Both the position numbers and the translations under genes were made by a program. Below are positions 6,816 to 15,210 of a DNA stretch of 61,931 nt, piece by piece. Numbering within the stretch: the first letter of the stretch is position 1; the number at the start of each line of letters is the position of its first letter. The stretch lies in NCBI RefSeq assembly GCF_000337475.1, contig NZ_AOIT01000027.1:17011-78941 (forward strand), in the 5' to 3' direction. The notes beneath the pieces are model-generated. The model made no database searches. It saw only the letters and a list, made by a program, of their open reading frames with translations, and was not told the DNA's origin. This DNA comes from Natrinema limicola JCM 13563. Lineage in GTDB: Archaea; Halobacteriota; Halobacteria; Halobacteriales; Natrialbaceae.

Positions 6816-8687
6816 ATGGCTACGACGGACACGACGGTTACCCGCCTGTTCGGTGGTCCGGGAAGCGGGAAGACGACAGCGCTTCTCGACCACGTCGAGG
6901 ACATTCTCGAGCAGGACGGCGTCACCTTCCGAGACATTCTCGTTGTCTCGTACACGCGAGCGGCAGCGCAAGAGGTTCGAGAACGACTCGCCGAACGGCT
7001 CGACGAGAGCCCGCGTGCGCTGCAGGGCAACGTCTGTACGATGCACGCGAAGGCCTACGAGCTCCTTGATCTCTCTCGAAGCGACGTAATCGGCGAATCC
7101 GACAAAGAGGACTTCTGCGACGAGTACGGCATCGAGTACGAAGACGAGTACTCGGGTGCTGGCCGCCGAACCGCTCGGTCGACGACGATCGGCAACAAAG
7201 TCATCGCGACCAGTCAGTGGCTCCAGCGAACCAGCCGCGACGTCTCCGACTGGTACGACGTCCCGTTCCAGTGGGACGAAGAGGAAGTCCGACTTCCACC
7301 CGAGATCGACCCCAATGCCCAGGAGGGCAACAAATACACCCCGACCTGGCCCAGCGACGACGACCGGATCGACGTCCCCGAAGCGATCCGCGCCTGGCGC
7401 TCCTACAAGGGCGAGCAGGGCAAGATCGGCTTCGCCGATATGCTCGAGCGCGTCGAACAGCGCTCGCTGCTGCCCAACGTCGATTACCTCGTGATCGACG
7501 AGTTCCAGGACATCACGACCCTGCAGTACGACGTTTACGAGGAGTGGAAACCGCACATGGAGCAGGTCCTGATCGCCGGCGACGACGACCAGGTCGTCTA
7601 CTCCTGGCAGGGGGCCGATCCCGCGCTCTTGCTCGAGGAAGACGTCGATGAAGACATCATCCTCCCCAATTCCTACCGGCTGCCATCGAACGTCCTCAAT
7701 GCGGTCAACAAGGAGATCCGCCATATCGACCAGCGACAGGACAAAGACCTCAAACCCCGCAAAGAGGGCGGGGCTGTCGAGGCACGCACGAACGCGTCGA
7801 TGCTCGACGTGGTCCGGATGGTTCGGCGGACGCTCGTCGAGGGCGACGGCACCATCATGGTGTTGTTCCGGGCCCGCTACCAGATGTTCCAGTTCATCGA
7901 TGAGTTCATCACCGAAGGCGTGCCCTTTACTTCGCTGACCGACCAGCGGATGTGGACCGACCGGCTCACGCAGTACGTCCGCGCGGTCGAAGCGATCGAC
8001 GCCGGCGAGGACGTCACCGGCCTGCAGGCCCGCCGACTCGCCGATATGCTTCAGGAATCGGCGTTCGGCACCAACGACCGTGACGACCTCTTCGACGAGA
8101 TCGACGAACGCCAGGAAGACGCCGGCATCGACGATCTCGCGGAGCTCATGATTCCGGCCGAGGTCATCACCGACCACGTGCCGTTCATGCCCGGCCCGGC
8201 CTCTGCCTCGGATATGCTCCGAAAAGTGACGAACTTCCAGAAAAAGAGCGTTCGGGCCTATTTCGCGATCGGCGAGTACCAGGGGATGGACACCGACCGC
8301 GTCCGCCTCGGGACGATCCACTCCGCGAAGGGTCGCGAGGCCGACCACGTCTTCGTCGGCACCGACCTCACCGAAAAAGTCGTCGAGCAGATGGTCGCCA
8401 CCGTCGACGATCCGACTGACGTCCCCCACTGTGAGGAGTTCACCAAGACGACCTCGCCAGTGCCCGTCTTGACGGACAACGAACGGCGTGTCTTCTACGT
8501 CGGCATGTCTCGCGCCCGCGAGCGGCTCGTCCTCCTCGAGAACTTAGTCGACGGCGCACCCACGCTGCCGGTCGACGTCCTGTTGAAAAACGAACTGACA
8601 GAGCTGACCCTCGAGGAACTCGTCGAGGAGGCCCAGCAGCCAGTCGACGACGGGGACGCAGACGAGATCGAAGCCGAAGCGCCGTGA
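6816..8687 (+). CDS. UvrD/PcrA-like superfamily 1 DNA helicase
   Basis: A 623-residue SF1A helicase. Visible motifs in order: Walker A GGPGSGKTT (13-21), motif Ia VSYTRAAAQEV, Walker B DEFQD (228-232), motif III GDDDQVVYSWQGA, motif V TIHSAKGREAD (around 503), and motif VI YVGMSRARERL (around 563). The C-terminal tail is highly acidic. It is shorter than bacterial UvrD (about 720 residues), mostly in the 1B/2B insertions. Expected role: ATP-driven 3'-5' unwinding in DNA repair or recombination. The ATG at 6816 is preferred to an upstream in-frame codon because the family begins just before the Walker A strand. It overlaps the next gene by 4 bases, so the two are almost certainly co-transcribed. 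Confidence 0.92.
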   Translation: MATTDTTVTRLFGGPGSGKTTALLDHVEDILEQDGVTFRDILVVSYTRAAAQEVRERLAERLDESPRALQGNVCTMHAKAYELLDLSRSDVIGESDKEDFCDEYGIEYEDEYSGAGRRTARSTTIGNKVIATSQWLQRTSRDVSDWYDVPFQWDEEEVRLPPEIDPNAQEGNKYTPTWPSDDDRIDVPEAIRAWRSYKGEQGKIGFADMLERVEQRSLLPNVDYLVIDEFQDITTLQYDVYEEWKPHMEQVLIAGDDDQVVYSWQGADPALLLEEDVDEDIILPNSYRLPSNVLNAVNKEIRHIDQRQDKDLKPRKEGGAVEARTNASMLDVVRMVRRTLVEGDGTIMVLFRARYQMFQFIDEFITEGVPFTSLTDQRMWTDRLTQYVRAVEAIDAGEDVTGLQARRLADMLQESAFGTNDRDDLFDEIDERQEDAGIDDLAELMIPAEVITDHVPFMPGPASASDMLRKVTNFQKKSVRAYFAIGEYQGMDTDRVRLGTIHSAKGREADHVFVGTDLTEKVVEQMVATVDDPTDVPHCEEFTKTTSPVPVLTDNERRVFYVGMSRARERLVLLENLVDGAPTLPVDVLLKNELTELTLEELVEEAQQPVDDGDADEIEAEAP

Positions 8688-9859
8688 CCGGCGCAGACGA
8701 ACCCACTCTCGAGTACGGCCAGCGAGCCAGCGTTCCGTCGGCGCTCGCCCGTGAGCGGCGTGACCACGCGGCCAGCGTGCTGGCTGCGACACTCGAGAAG
8801 CGAGATGCGACCGCGTTCGTCCACGCCGGCCTGGAACACGATCCGGCGATCCGTTACAGCTGCGAGTCACTTCCACACGGGCGTACTGCCGTCGCGTACG
8901 ACGGCACTGCCGACGAGTGGCTCGTCCACTCGCCCGACGTAAGCGACGGCCATCCTGCTGCCGACCTCGCGGCGACGCTTACGGGTCGCGGTTGCGAGGG
9001 GACGATCCTGACCCCGCCACACGTTCCACACGATGCGGCGCTCTACCTCGAGAACGCGGGCTTCGAGGTGGCCTCGACGGATGCCATCGCACGGGCACGG
9101 GCGACGAAAACCGCCGGCGAGCGCGATCGGATCGCGCTCGCACAACGCGCAGCGAGCGCTGGGATCCAGAACGCTGCAGCGATGCTGGCCGACGCGACGG
9201 TCGTCGACGGTCGGCTCGCGGTTGCGGATGGGAACGGCGACACCATCCCGTTGACGCCCGCCCGCCTGCGAATCGCCATCGACGAGGCGATCGTCGGCGC
9301 GGGTGCGTTCCCGGCCGGCAACACTGCCGTCAATCCAGAGACTGTCTCACACCTAGATACCGACGCCGATGGCACAGCGCTCCGGCCCGACGAGCCGATC
9401 GTACTCGCAGCTGCGCCCTGCGGTCCGGCCGGCTACTACGGGGGGCTCGTCCGGACGCTCGTCGTCGACAGCGACGGCGGCCAGGAACGGCGCGTCCACG
9501 TCGCCGTCACCCAGTCGTTTCGCTCCGCGCGATCGCTTCTGACGGCCGGCTCGGCGTCCGTGCGGACCGTCGCGGCCGATCTCGAGGCAGAAGTTCGCTC
9601 GTTCGGCTTCGACGACAGCGACGACATCGAGGCCACCGTCTCCGGCGTCGGCCTCGAGCCCTGTGAAGGGCCGAGTGACGGCAGCAACGAGATCGAACCC
9701 GGGGCCGTCGTCCGACTCGATGTGGCCGCCCGCGTCGACGAAACGAGTCGACTTCGGATCGCCGACGTGGTAGTCGTCACCGACGAGGGCGAGCGACCCG
9801 AGCGACTCGCTGCACCCGCACACTCGCTGTCGCCAGCGGCGCTGCTCGAGCAATCGTAG
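8684..9859 (+). CDS. M24-family peptidase homologue lacking metal ligands
   Basis: A 391-residue protein with the creatinase/prolidase (M24) fold: N-terminal domain to about residue 150, then the pita-bread domain. By manual alignment with Xaa-Pro peptidases all five metal ligands are changed: the first Asp falls in VLAAAPCG, the second in GLVRT (usually SDxTRT), the His in TVSGVGLEPCEGP (usually GHGxGLxxHE), the first Glu is Asp in VRLDVAARV, and the last Glu is Ala in LRIADVVVV. It is therefore probably not a peptidase; M24 scaffolds are known to serve as binding modules. The GTG start overlaps the helicase stop by 4 bases, linking it to DNA transactions by context only. Confidence 0.8.
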   Translation: MTGADEPTLEYGQRASVPSALARERRDHAASVLAATLEKRDATAFVHAGLEHDPAIRYSCESLPHGRTAVAYDGTADEWLVHSPDVSDGHPAADLAATLTGRGCEGTILTPPHVPHDAALYLENAGFEVASTDAIARARATKTAGERDRIALAQRAASAGIQNAAAMLADATVVDGRLAVADGNGDTIPLTPARLRIAIDEAIVGAGAFPAGNTAVNPETVSHLDTDADGTALRPDEPIVLAAAPCGPAGYYGGLVRTLVVDSDGGQERRVHVAVTQSFRSARSLLTAGSASVRTVAADLEAEVRSFGFDDSDDIEATVSGVGLEPCEGPSDGSNEIEPGAVVRLDVAARVDETSRLRIADVVVVTDEGERPERLAAPAHSLSPAALLEQS

Positions 9860-9878
9860 TTCGGTTCGTACTGCCGCG

Positions 9879-10133
9879 TTATCGCTCGTCTTCGGCGTCG
9901 GGCTCTGGCTCCTTTGTGACGACTCCCACGAGCCGTTTTGCGAACAGTTCGGGGATGTCCGTCGGAAGCGTCAGCCAGTGTTGGATGACGACGAGTCCGA
10001 TCGCGAGTCCGACGAGGGCGACGCCGATCGTCGTCTGTCCGCGAATCAACACGAGCTCGAGCCCGGCGATCGCAGCCGGAAGCGCGAGGACGAGCGTACC
10101 TGCGAGTTTGATCGTGTCGATGATGCCGGCCAT
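9879..10133 (-). CDS. Small membrane protein (DUF7533-like)
   Basis: An 84-residue protein with two or three hydrophobic helices (about 8-30 and 35-56) followed by an amphipathic stretch and an acidic tail EPEPDAEDER. It resembles small conserved haloarchaeal membrane proteins; I have no function for it. It is convergent with the M24-like gene, 19 bp away. Confidence 0.65.
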   Translation of the reverse strand: MAGIIDTIKLAGTLVLALPAAIAGLELVLIRGQTTIGVALVGLAIGLVVIQHWLTLPTDIPELFAKRLVGVVTKEPEPDAEDER

Positions 10134-10269
10134 TGGCGGTATATCGCGCCTGCGGCGTAAAAACGCGACGACAGTGGCTCCGATCGTTCACGGTGGCGCT
10201 GTCGACATCCGGGTAAACGGATTTGATTTCGGTATGCGGAATTGACTATTCATTAAAACTTTGAAATAG

Positions 10270-12282
10270 ATGGCGCTCCGGGTACGAGTATCGGCCTCGA
10301 GCCCGAGAGCGCACGTCATGCTACGCCAATCGAGACAGCGATACGAAGCGATCTGTGAAGCCTCTCCAGATGCCATCCTCCTCGTCGATCACGATGGTCG
10401 GATCACCTACGCGAACGCGCGCGTGACCGATCTGTTCGGATACGAGCCAGCCGACCTCCTCGGTGAGCCGATCGAAATCCTCGTTCCGGAGTCCGTCCGG
10501 GACGAGCACATCGCCCGACGAGATGCGTATATCGCCACTCCGGAGGCCCGTCCGATGGGTGTCAATCTCGAACTCTCGGGCCGACGAAAGGACGGCTCGA
10601 CATTCCCGGTCGACGTCAGCCTGAGTCCGATCGAGACCGACGGACAACGCCGGTTCATGGCTGTCGTCCGGGACATCAGCGAGCATGAGGCGCTTCGGAC
10701 AAAGTACCTGACGATCCTCGAGGCAGTGCCGGACGCGGTCCTCGTTGCGGACGCGGAGACGGGCGAGATCATCGAAGCGAACCAGCAGGCAGCCGACCTC
10801 TCGGGATACGAACCGACCGAACTCATCGGTGAGCCCCAGACGGTCGTCCACCCATCGGACGAAGAAGCGGCCTACCGTGAACTCTTCGAAAACCACGTTG
10901 GGTCCGGCCAGTCGATCTTCACGCAGTTTCCGGACGGCTCCGACATCTACGTCGAAACCAAAGCCGGCGGCCGAGTGCCGGTCGAGATCAACGCTCACGT
11001 CTTTGAACTTCAGAATCGACAGCTGATTGCAGGGGTCTTCCGGGATGTGACGGCCCGAAAGGAGTACGAGCGACAGCTGCAGGCGCTTCACACGGCGACG
11101 CGCTGGCTGATGGAGGCCGACGACAGCGAAGAGATCGCACAGCTCGTCGCCGACGCTGCGAGTGCGATCCTCGGCTACGAGCACAACGTCGTTCGACTCG
11201 TCGACGAAACGTCTCTGCGGGCGGTCGCCGTAACCGAGCAAGCGGAAACGGAGCTAGGTGAACGACCGGCGTATCCGGTCGACGGTGACTCTCCGGTCAG
11301 CCACGCCTACCGAAGCGGTGAGCCGATCCGGTACGATGACGTTCGATCGCTCGAGGACGACCACGATCGCGGCGAGGCACACGCCGCGATGTATCTCCCG
11401 CTCGGAGACCACGGTGTGATCAGTATCGTCGATCCCGAGACCGGCGCGTTCGACCAATCGGACGAGGACCTCGCGTTCGTGTTGTCGCTGAACGCCGAAA
11501 TCGCGCTCAATCGACTCGCGTACGAACGGGACCTCGAGCGCCAGAACGATCGTCTAGACGAGTTCGCGAGCGTCGTCGCACACGACCTGCGCAATCCCTT
11601 GAACGTCGCTCAGGGTCTCCTTGCGACCGCACAAACCGAATCCAACCTCGATCACTTGGACGACCTCGACGACGTCCTCGATCGGATGGCGGGGATCATC
11701 GACGACGTGTTGACGATGGTTCGGTGTGGGTACGACCTCGAGTCGACCGACGCGCTCGCGTTCGGTGACGTCGTCACGTCCTGTTGGGACACCGTCGCGA
11801 CTGCCGATGCCTCGCTCGAGATCGAAGCCGATGGCCAGTTGTTCGCCGACGCGAGCCGCATCCGGAACCTATTCGAGAACCTGTTTCGAAACGCTGTGGA
11901 GCACGGCTCGACGAGCCCTACCTCGAACGCTCGGCAGGACGCCGTCGAGCACGGCTCGACGAGCCCCGCCTCGAACGCTCGGCAGGACGCCATCGAGCAC
12001 GGTGGCGAGGGCGTCACCGTGACTGTCGGACTCGTCGAGGACGGATTTTATATCGCCGACGACGGGCCGGGGATTCCACCCGACGAGCGCGATCGCGTCC
12101 TCGAGCCCGGCTGGACCACGAACCCCGACGGAACCGGGCTTGGCCTGAATATCGTCCGTGAGATCGCACAGGCTCACGAGTGGGATATCGACGTCACCGA
12201 AAGCGCGGCTGGCGGCGCGCGGTTCGAGTTCTCCGGCGTCCGCACCGCCGTCGGTGACGAGTCGGCCGCGCCATCATCCTGA
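10270..12282 (+). CDS. PAS-PAS-GAF sensor histidine kinase with tandem repeat in its N box
   Basis: A 670-residue cytoplasmic kinase without membrane segments. PAS domains lie at about 25-140 and 145-265, a GAF-like domain at about 280-425, the HisKA H box VVAHDLRNPLN near 435, and a HATPase domain to about 660. The HATPase shows the N box NLFRNAVEHG, DDGPGIPPDERD and GTGLGLNIV. Between the N box and the next strand a 16-residue unit (AVEHGSTSPTSNARQD) is repeated 2.3 times, see the separate repeat entry. Ligand and partner regulator are unknown; no response regulator gene is adjacent. The start could also be the Met at 10318 just before the first PAS domain. Confidence 0.9.
   Translation: MALRVRVSASSPRAHVMLRQSRQRYEAICEASPDAILLVDHDGRITYANARVTDLFGYEPADLLGEPIEILVPESVRDEHIARRDAYIATPEARPMGVNLELSGRRKDGSTFPVDVSLSPIETDGQRRFMAVVRDISEHEALRTKYLTILEAVPDAVLVADAETGEIIEANQQAADLSGYEPTELIGEPQTVVHPSDEEAAYRELFENHVGSGQSIFTQFPDGSDIYVETKAGGRVPVEINAHVFELQNRQLIAGVFRDVTARKEYERQLQALHTATRWLMEADDSEEIAQLVADAASAILGYEHNVVRLVDETSLRAVAVTEQAETELGERPAYPVDGDSPVSHAYRSGEPIRYDDVRSLEDDHDRGEAHAAMYLPLGDHGVISIVDPETGAFDQSDEDLAFVLSLNAEIALNRLAYERDLERQNDRLDEFASVVAHDLRNPLNVAQGLLATAQTESNLDHLDDLDDVLDRMAGIIDDVLTMVRCGYDLESTDALAFGDVVTSCWDTVATADASLEIEADGQLFADASRIRNLFENLFRNAVEHGSTSPTSNARQDAVEHGSTSPASNARQDAIEHGGEGVTVTVGLVEDGFYIADDGPGIPPDERDRVLEPGWTTNPDGTGLGLNIVREIAQAHEWDIDVTESAAGGARFEFSGVRTAVGDESAAPSS
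11893..12003 (+). repeat. 48-bp in-frame tandem repeat inside the kinase HATPase domain
   Basis: Unit 1 11893-11940, unit 2 11941-11988, and a partial third unit 11989-12003. Each encodes AVEHGSTSP[T/A]SNARQD, so the conserved N-box ending A[V/I]EHG occurs three times. The units differ at a few bases only. The insertion sits in a loop directly after the Mg/ATP-binding N box. Confidence 0.9.
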
Positions 12283-12366
12283 CGTCCCGACCGTGAGCAC
12301 TCGGATGTGGCTCCGCTGTGGGCCGGACCCGGAACGGCTTTCCCCCATCGCCCGTCACTTGTAGAT

Positions 12367-12978
12367 ATGTTTACGGGGATCGTCGAGGAGACCGGCGAGA
12401 TCGTCGCCCGAGAGCGGACCGACGACGGCCTTCGACTGCGGATCGGGGCCGACGAGGTCGCGACGGACCTCGAGCACGGCCAGAGTATCAGTGTCAGTGG
12501 CGCGTGTCTCACCGTCGAGCGATACGACGAGGGCGCGTGGTTCGAGGTTTTCCTGGCGACCGAAACCGTCGAGCGGACCTATCTGGGCGAGCTCGAGGTC
12601 GGCGACCCGGTCAACCTCGAGCGGGCGATGCCGGCCGACGGCCGGTTCGACGGCCACGTCGTCCAGGGCCACGTCGACGCGGTCGCGACCGTGACGAACG
12701 TCGAGTCGGTCGAAGAGGACTGGTTCTTCGAATTTGACCTTCCGGAGGGGTACGACCGCTACGTCGTCGAGAAGGGCTCGATCACGCTCGACGGCATTAG
12801 CCTGACCGTCGCTGAGCTCGACGCAGCGAACGGTCGGGTGACCGTCGCGATCATCCCGACGACTTACGACATGACCACGCTCTCCGAGAAGGCACCCGGC
12901 GATCCGGTTCACCTCGAGGTCGATGTCTTGGCGAAGTACGTCGAACGGTTGCTCGAAGCACGATTTGAAGACGACTGA
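12367..12978 (+). CDS. ribE: Riboflavin synthase, alpha-type
   Basis: A 203-residue enzyme that dismutates two 6,7-dimethyl-8-ribityllumazine molecules into riboflavin and a pyrimidine product. It has the two tandem lumazine-binding repeats: the first starts MFTGIVEETGEI, the second at about 98 with FDGHVVQGHVDA and containing KGSITLDGISLTV. This is the bacterial/eukaryotic trimeric type, which haloarchaea carry instead of the unrelated archaeal RibC. The internal ATG is chosen because MFTGI is the invariant N-terminus; the upstream 20 codons are not homologous. No other riboflavin gene is nearby. Confidence 0.95.
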   Translation: MFTGIVEETGEIVARERTDDGLRLRIGADEVATDLEHGQSISVSGACLTVERYDEGAWFEVFLATETVERTYLGELEVGDPVNLERAMPADGRFDGHVVQGHVDAVATVTNVESVEEDWFFEFDLPEGYDRYVVEKGSITLDGISLTVAELDAANGRVTVAIIPTTYDMTTLSEKAPGDPVHLEVDVLAKYVERLLEARFEDD

Positions 12979-13006
12979 GTCGCGAGTGCGACGCTCGACT
13001 GCGTGA

Positions 13007-14023
13007 TCAGCGTTGTGGTGGCTCGAATTCGGTCAATTCCGGACGTGGCGTCTCGACGTCGTCGTCACTGAGCGTCAGATACGCGTCCCGGTAGCGGGCG
13101 AGTTTCCGATAGAGGTAGTAGCCGATCGTGAGGTCGTAGCCGATTACATACCCCACGAACGCGACGCCGTAGCCGACGGGCAGGGCGTCGGCGAGGAGTT
13201 GTGGAACGATGCCGACCGTGACGTTGTACGTGCCGTGGACGAACGCGGCAATGAGCAACCCTTTGAGGACGATCGGGCCGGCGTACTCTTGGTTGAACTT
13301 CGCTAAGCCGAGGTAGTAGCCTGCGATCGCCGAATAGATGACGTGACCGGGACCGGCCAGCGCGCGGACCGTCGCGATCCCGCTGGCGGTAACGAAGAGG
13401 TTTACTTCGGGACTTGCTTCGCCGATGACGCGGCTGATGTAGACGGCGTTTTCGATGGCCGCAAAGCCAAGTCCAGCGACGGCCCCGTAGACAGCCCCAT
13501 CGATGACGGCAGTGAAGCTGCTGCTTCGATAGGCAAACACGTAGACTGCGAGGAGTTTGACCGTCTCCTCGACGGGGCCGACGATCAGGTAAAAAAAGAA
13601 CACGCCGCTACCGAAGCCGAGAACTGCCTGACTGAGCGAATTGATAAGCGCTGCAAACGTCGCGAAGAGGACCGCGAGCAGAAAAGTCGCCACGAGCAAC
13701 CCGAGCGGCTCGCTCGTCGTGATGTCTGCATACCAGATATAGGTCGCGAGTAACCCCGCGGGGACGACAGAAAGCGCAAGGAAGACCGCGACGAACGGGT
13801 CCTCGAGGACGATCGCGGCCGGCGAGACGAGCAACGAGACAGTGATCGCGATGGCAGCCAGCAAGACGAGCGCACGGAGCCCGTAGCTAACCGTACTGTA
13901 GAGCGTGTACGCGAGCAGATCGACGACTGATCGGGGCTCCCACGTCGAGATGTCGTAGAGATCGACGGTTCCGTCACCACGTCGCTCCTCGGCTCGCTCG
14001 ACCGGGTCGTGCCTGCGCTGCAT
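13007..14023 (-). CDS. PrsW-family intramembrane metalloprotease
   Basis: A 338-residue membrane protein with about eight helices and a cytoplasmic N-terminal arm. The PrsW/CAAX-protease-like motifs are visible: GPVEETVKLLAVY, GFAAIENAVYI, GHVIYSAIAGYYLG and FVHGTYNVTVG, giving the conserved Glu-Glu, Glu-Asn and two His positions. Bacterial PrsW cleaves an anti-sigma factor in the membrane; in archaea the substrate is unknown. The Met at 14023 is preferred because the 25 residues before it are Arg/Cys-rich and unlike haloarchaeal protein. Confidence 0.85.
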   Translation of the reverse strand: MQRRHDPVERAEERRGDGTVDLYDISTWEPRSVVDLLAYTLYSTVSYGLRALVLLAAIAITVSLLVSPAAIVLEDPFVAVFLALSVVPAGLLATYIWYADITTSEPLGLLVATFLLAVLFATFAALINSLSQAVLGFGSGVFFFYLIVGPVEETVKLLAVYVFAYRSSSFTAVIDGAVYGAVAGLGFAAIENAVYISRVIGEASPEVNLFVTASGIATVRALAGPGHVIYSAIAGYYLGLAKFNQEYAGPIVLKGLLIAAFVHGTYNVTVGIVPQLLADALPVGYGVAFVGYVIGYDLTIGYYLYRKLARYRDAYLTLSDDDVETPRPELTEFEPPQR

Positions 14024-14181
14024 GGCTGTTCGTTGGCGCGCTGGCCCGGTATAGGTTCGGCACTCGGCGGCGCGAGCGTTGCATCGCCAGTCTCTCACGT
14101 ATGGCTCGTCGTGACGCTGCTCGAGTCAGCGGTCTACAGGCGGGGCAGGCCGAGTGCCTCGGGGCGTGACCTCGAGGCGGT

Positions 14182-14607
14182 TCACTCGCCGCGGAGAAGT
14201 CGCTGGATCGCGATGGCAGCGTCTTCGAACGCGTTGACGTCCATACTGCCGATCGTCAGCAGGACGCCGATGTCGCGCTGGAGCACTCGGACGACGAACC
14301 CGTTCTCGTGAAACCGGACGGTAAACTCGTAGTCGCCGATGTCCGAGTTACGTTCTCTGCGGGCGACCGCCGTCCGGACAGGGACCTCGGAGAACCCGGC
14401 CTGTTCGAACTCGACCAGTTGCGCTTTGGCATCACGGGCGTCGGCCGTTGAACCGTAAAGGTCCTGCCGGAGATACAGGATGTCGAACGCCGACGGCGTG
14501 AAGTAGAGCACGCTCCGAAGCGTGTCACCGAGACTAGTCCGTGCGGCGCTGACGATACCGGTTGCCAGTTCATCGTCGAGATCCGTTCTGTAGAGTTTGC
14601 CACTCAT
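14182..14607 (-). CDS. Conserved haloarchaeal protein (DUF7522-like)
   Basis: A 141-residue soluble alpha/beta protein. Features include an N-terminal helix, LRSVLYFTPSAFDILYLRQD, and a C-terminal strand/helix region FVVRVLQRDIGVLLT. It resembles a widespread haloarchaeal family of about 130 residues of unknown function, often present in several copies per genome. The start could be two codons upstream at 14613; MSGKLY is chosen as more typical. Confidence 0.7.
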   Translation of the reverse strand: MSGKLYRTDLDDELATGIVSAARTSLGDTLRSVLYFTPSAFDILYLRQDLYGSTADARDAKAQLVEFEQAGFSEVPVRTAVARRERNSDIGDYEFTVRFHENGFVVRVLQRDIGVLLTIGSMDVNAFEDAAIAIQRLLRGE

Positions 14608-14765
14608 GCGCATTGTTGGCAGTTCCCGGTATCAAACGTTTCGCCTACAGTACTCGTGAACGGAACGACAGCCGGGCTGAAAATTCCGGCAGACGCGTGT
14701 CTACTCAACGCAGCGACCGGCACGAACTCGGAATGATCAAAGGTCTCCCGGCCCAACCGGCGGCT

Positions 14766-15143
14766 ATGCATTTCGACCAGCGAACTCAGCAGGCGCTTCG
14801 CGACGTCGGCCTCGAGACCGACGACCTCCGGGCCGCCTCGGAGGCCGTCGTCGAAGCCGTCGCCGAGGACGCAGCGGCGCTCGAGGACTTCTTCGACGAA
14901 CACGACACCGTCTATTCCGATATGGAGATGGCCCACTCGACTGTCGACTATCCCGAGCACACCGTCGAGTATGCCGACATCACGACCCACGCCGACGAGA
15001 TGCGCGGCTGGCTCCGGTTCGACACGTGGGGCGTCTCCATCGAGGACGGCCGACTGCTGGACGACGGCTCCGTCGAACTGACGCTCGGGCCGACGATTGA
15101 CGATCGGGTGCGGTTCGCGCCCGACCGCGAGACGCTGCGGTGA
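14766..15143 (+). CDS. Conserved haloarchaeal protein (DUF7532-like)
   Basis: A 125-residue acidic protein starting MHFDQRTQQALRDVGLE, with a helical N-terminal half and a strand-rich end (GWLRFDTWGVSIEDG, VELTLGPTIDDRVRF). I recognise it only as a conserved haloarchaeal hypothetical. It lies 67 bp before the FAU-1 gene on the same strand, so the two may be co-transcribed. The internal ATG is used because upstream residues are Arg/Cys-rich and atypical. Confidence 0.7.
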   Translation: MHFDQRTQQALRDVGLETDDLRAASEAVVEAVAEDAAALEDFFDEHDTVYSDMEMAHSTVDYPEHTVEYADITTHADEMRGWLRFDTWGVSIEDGRLLDDGSVELTLGPTIDDRVRFAPDRETLR

Positions 15144-15210
15144 TCGCCGTGTTCGCGGCCACCGACGGATCGCGCTCGAGCGATCCACGACGGACGACGG
15201 AGGGGAACCG

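Noticed and set aside
6786-8429. 547-codon minus-strand frame opposite the helicase gene
   Set aside because: Shadow frame of a GC-rich gene; the plus strand has full helicase motifs and the antisense protein matches nothing.
8684-9859. Reading the M24 homologue as an active Xaa-Pro peptidase
   Set aside because: None of the five metal ligands is kept at the expected positions by manual alignment.
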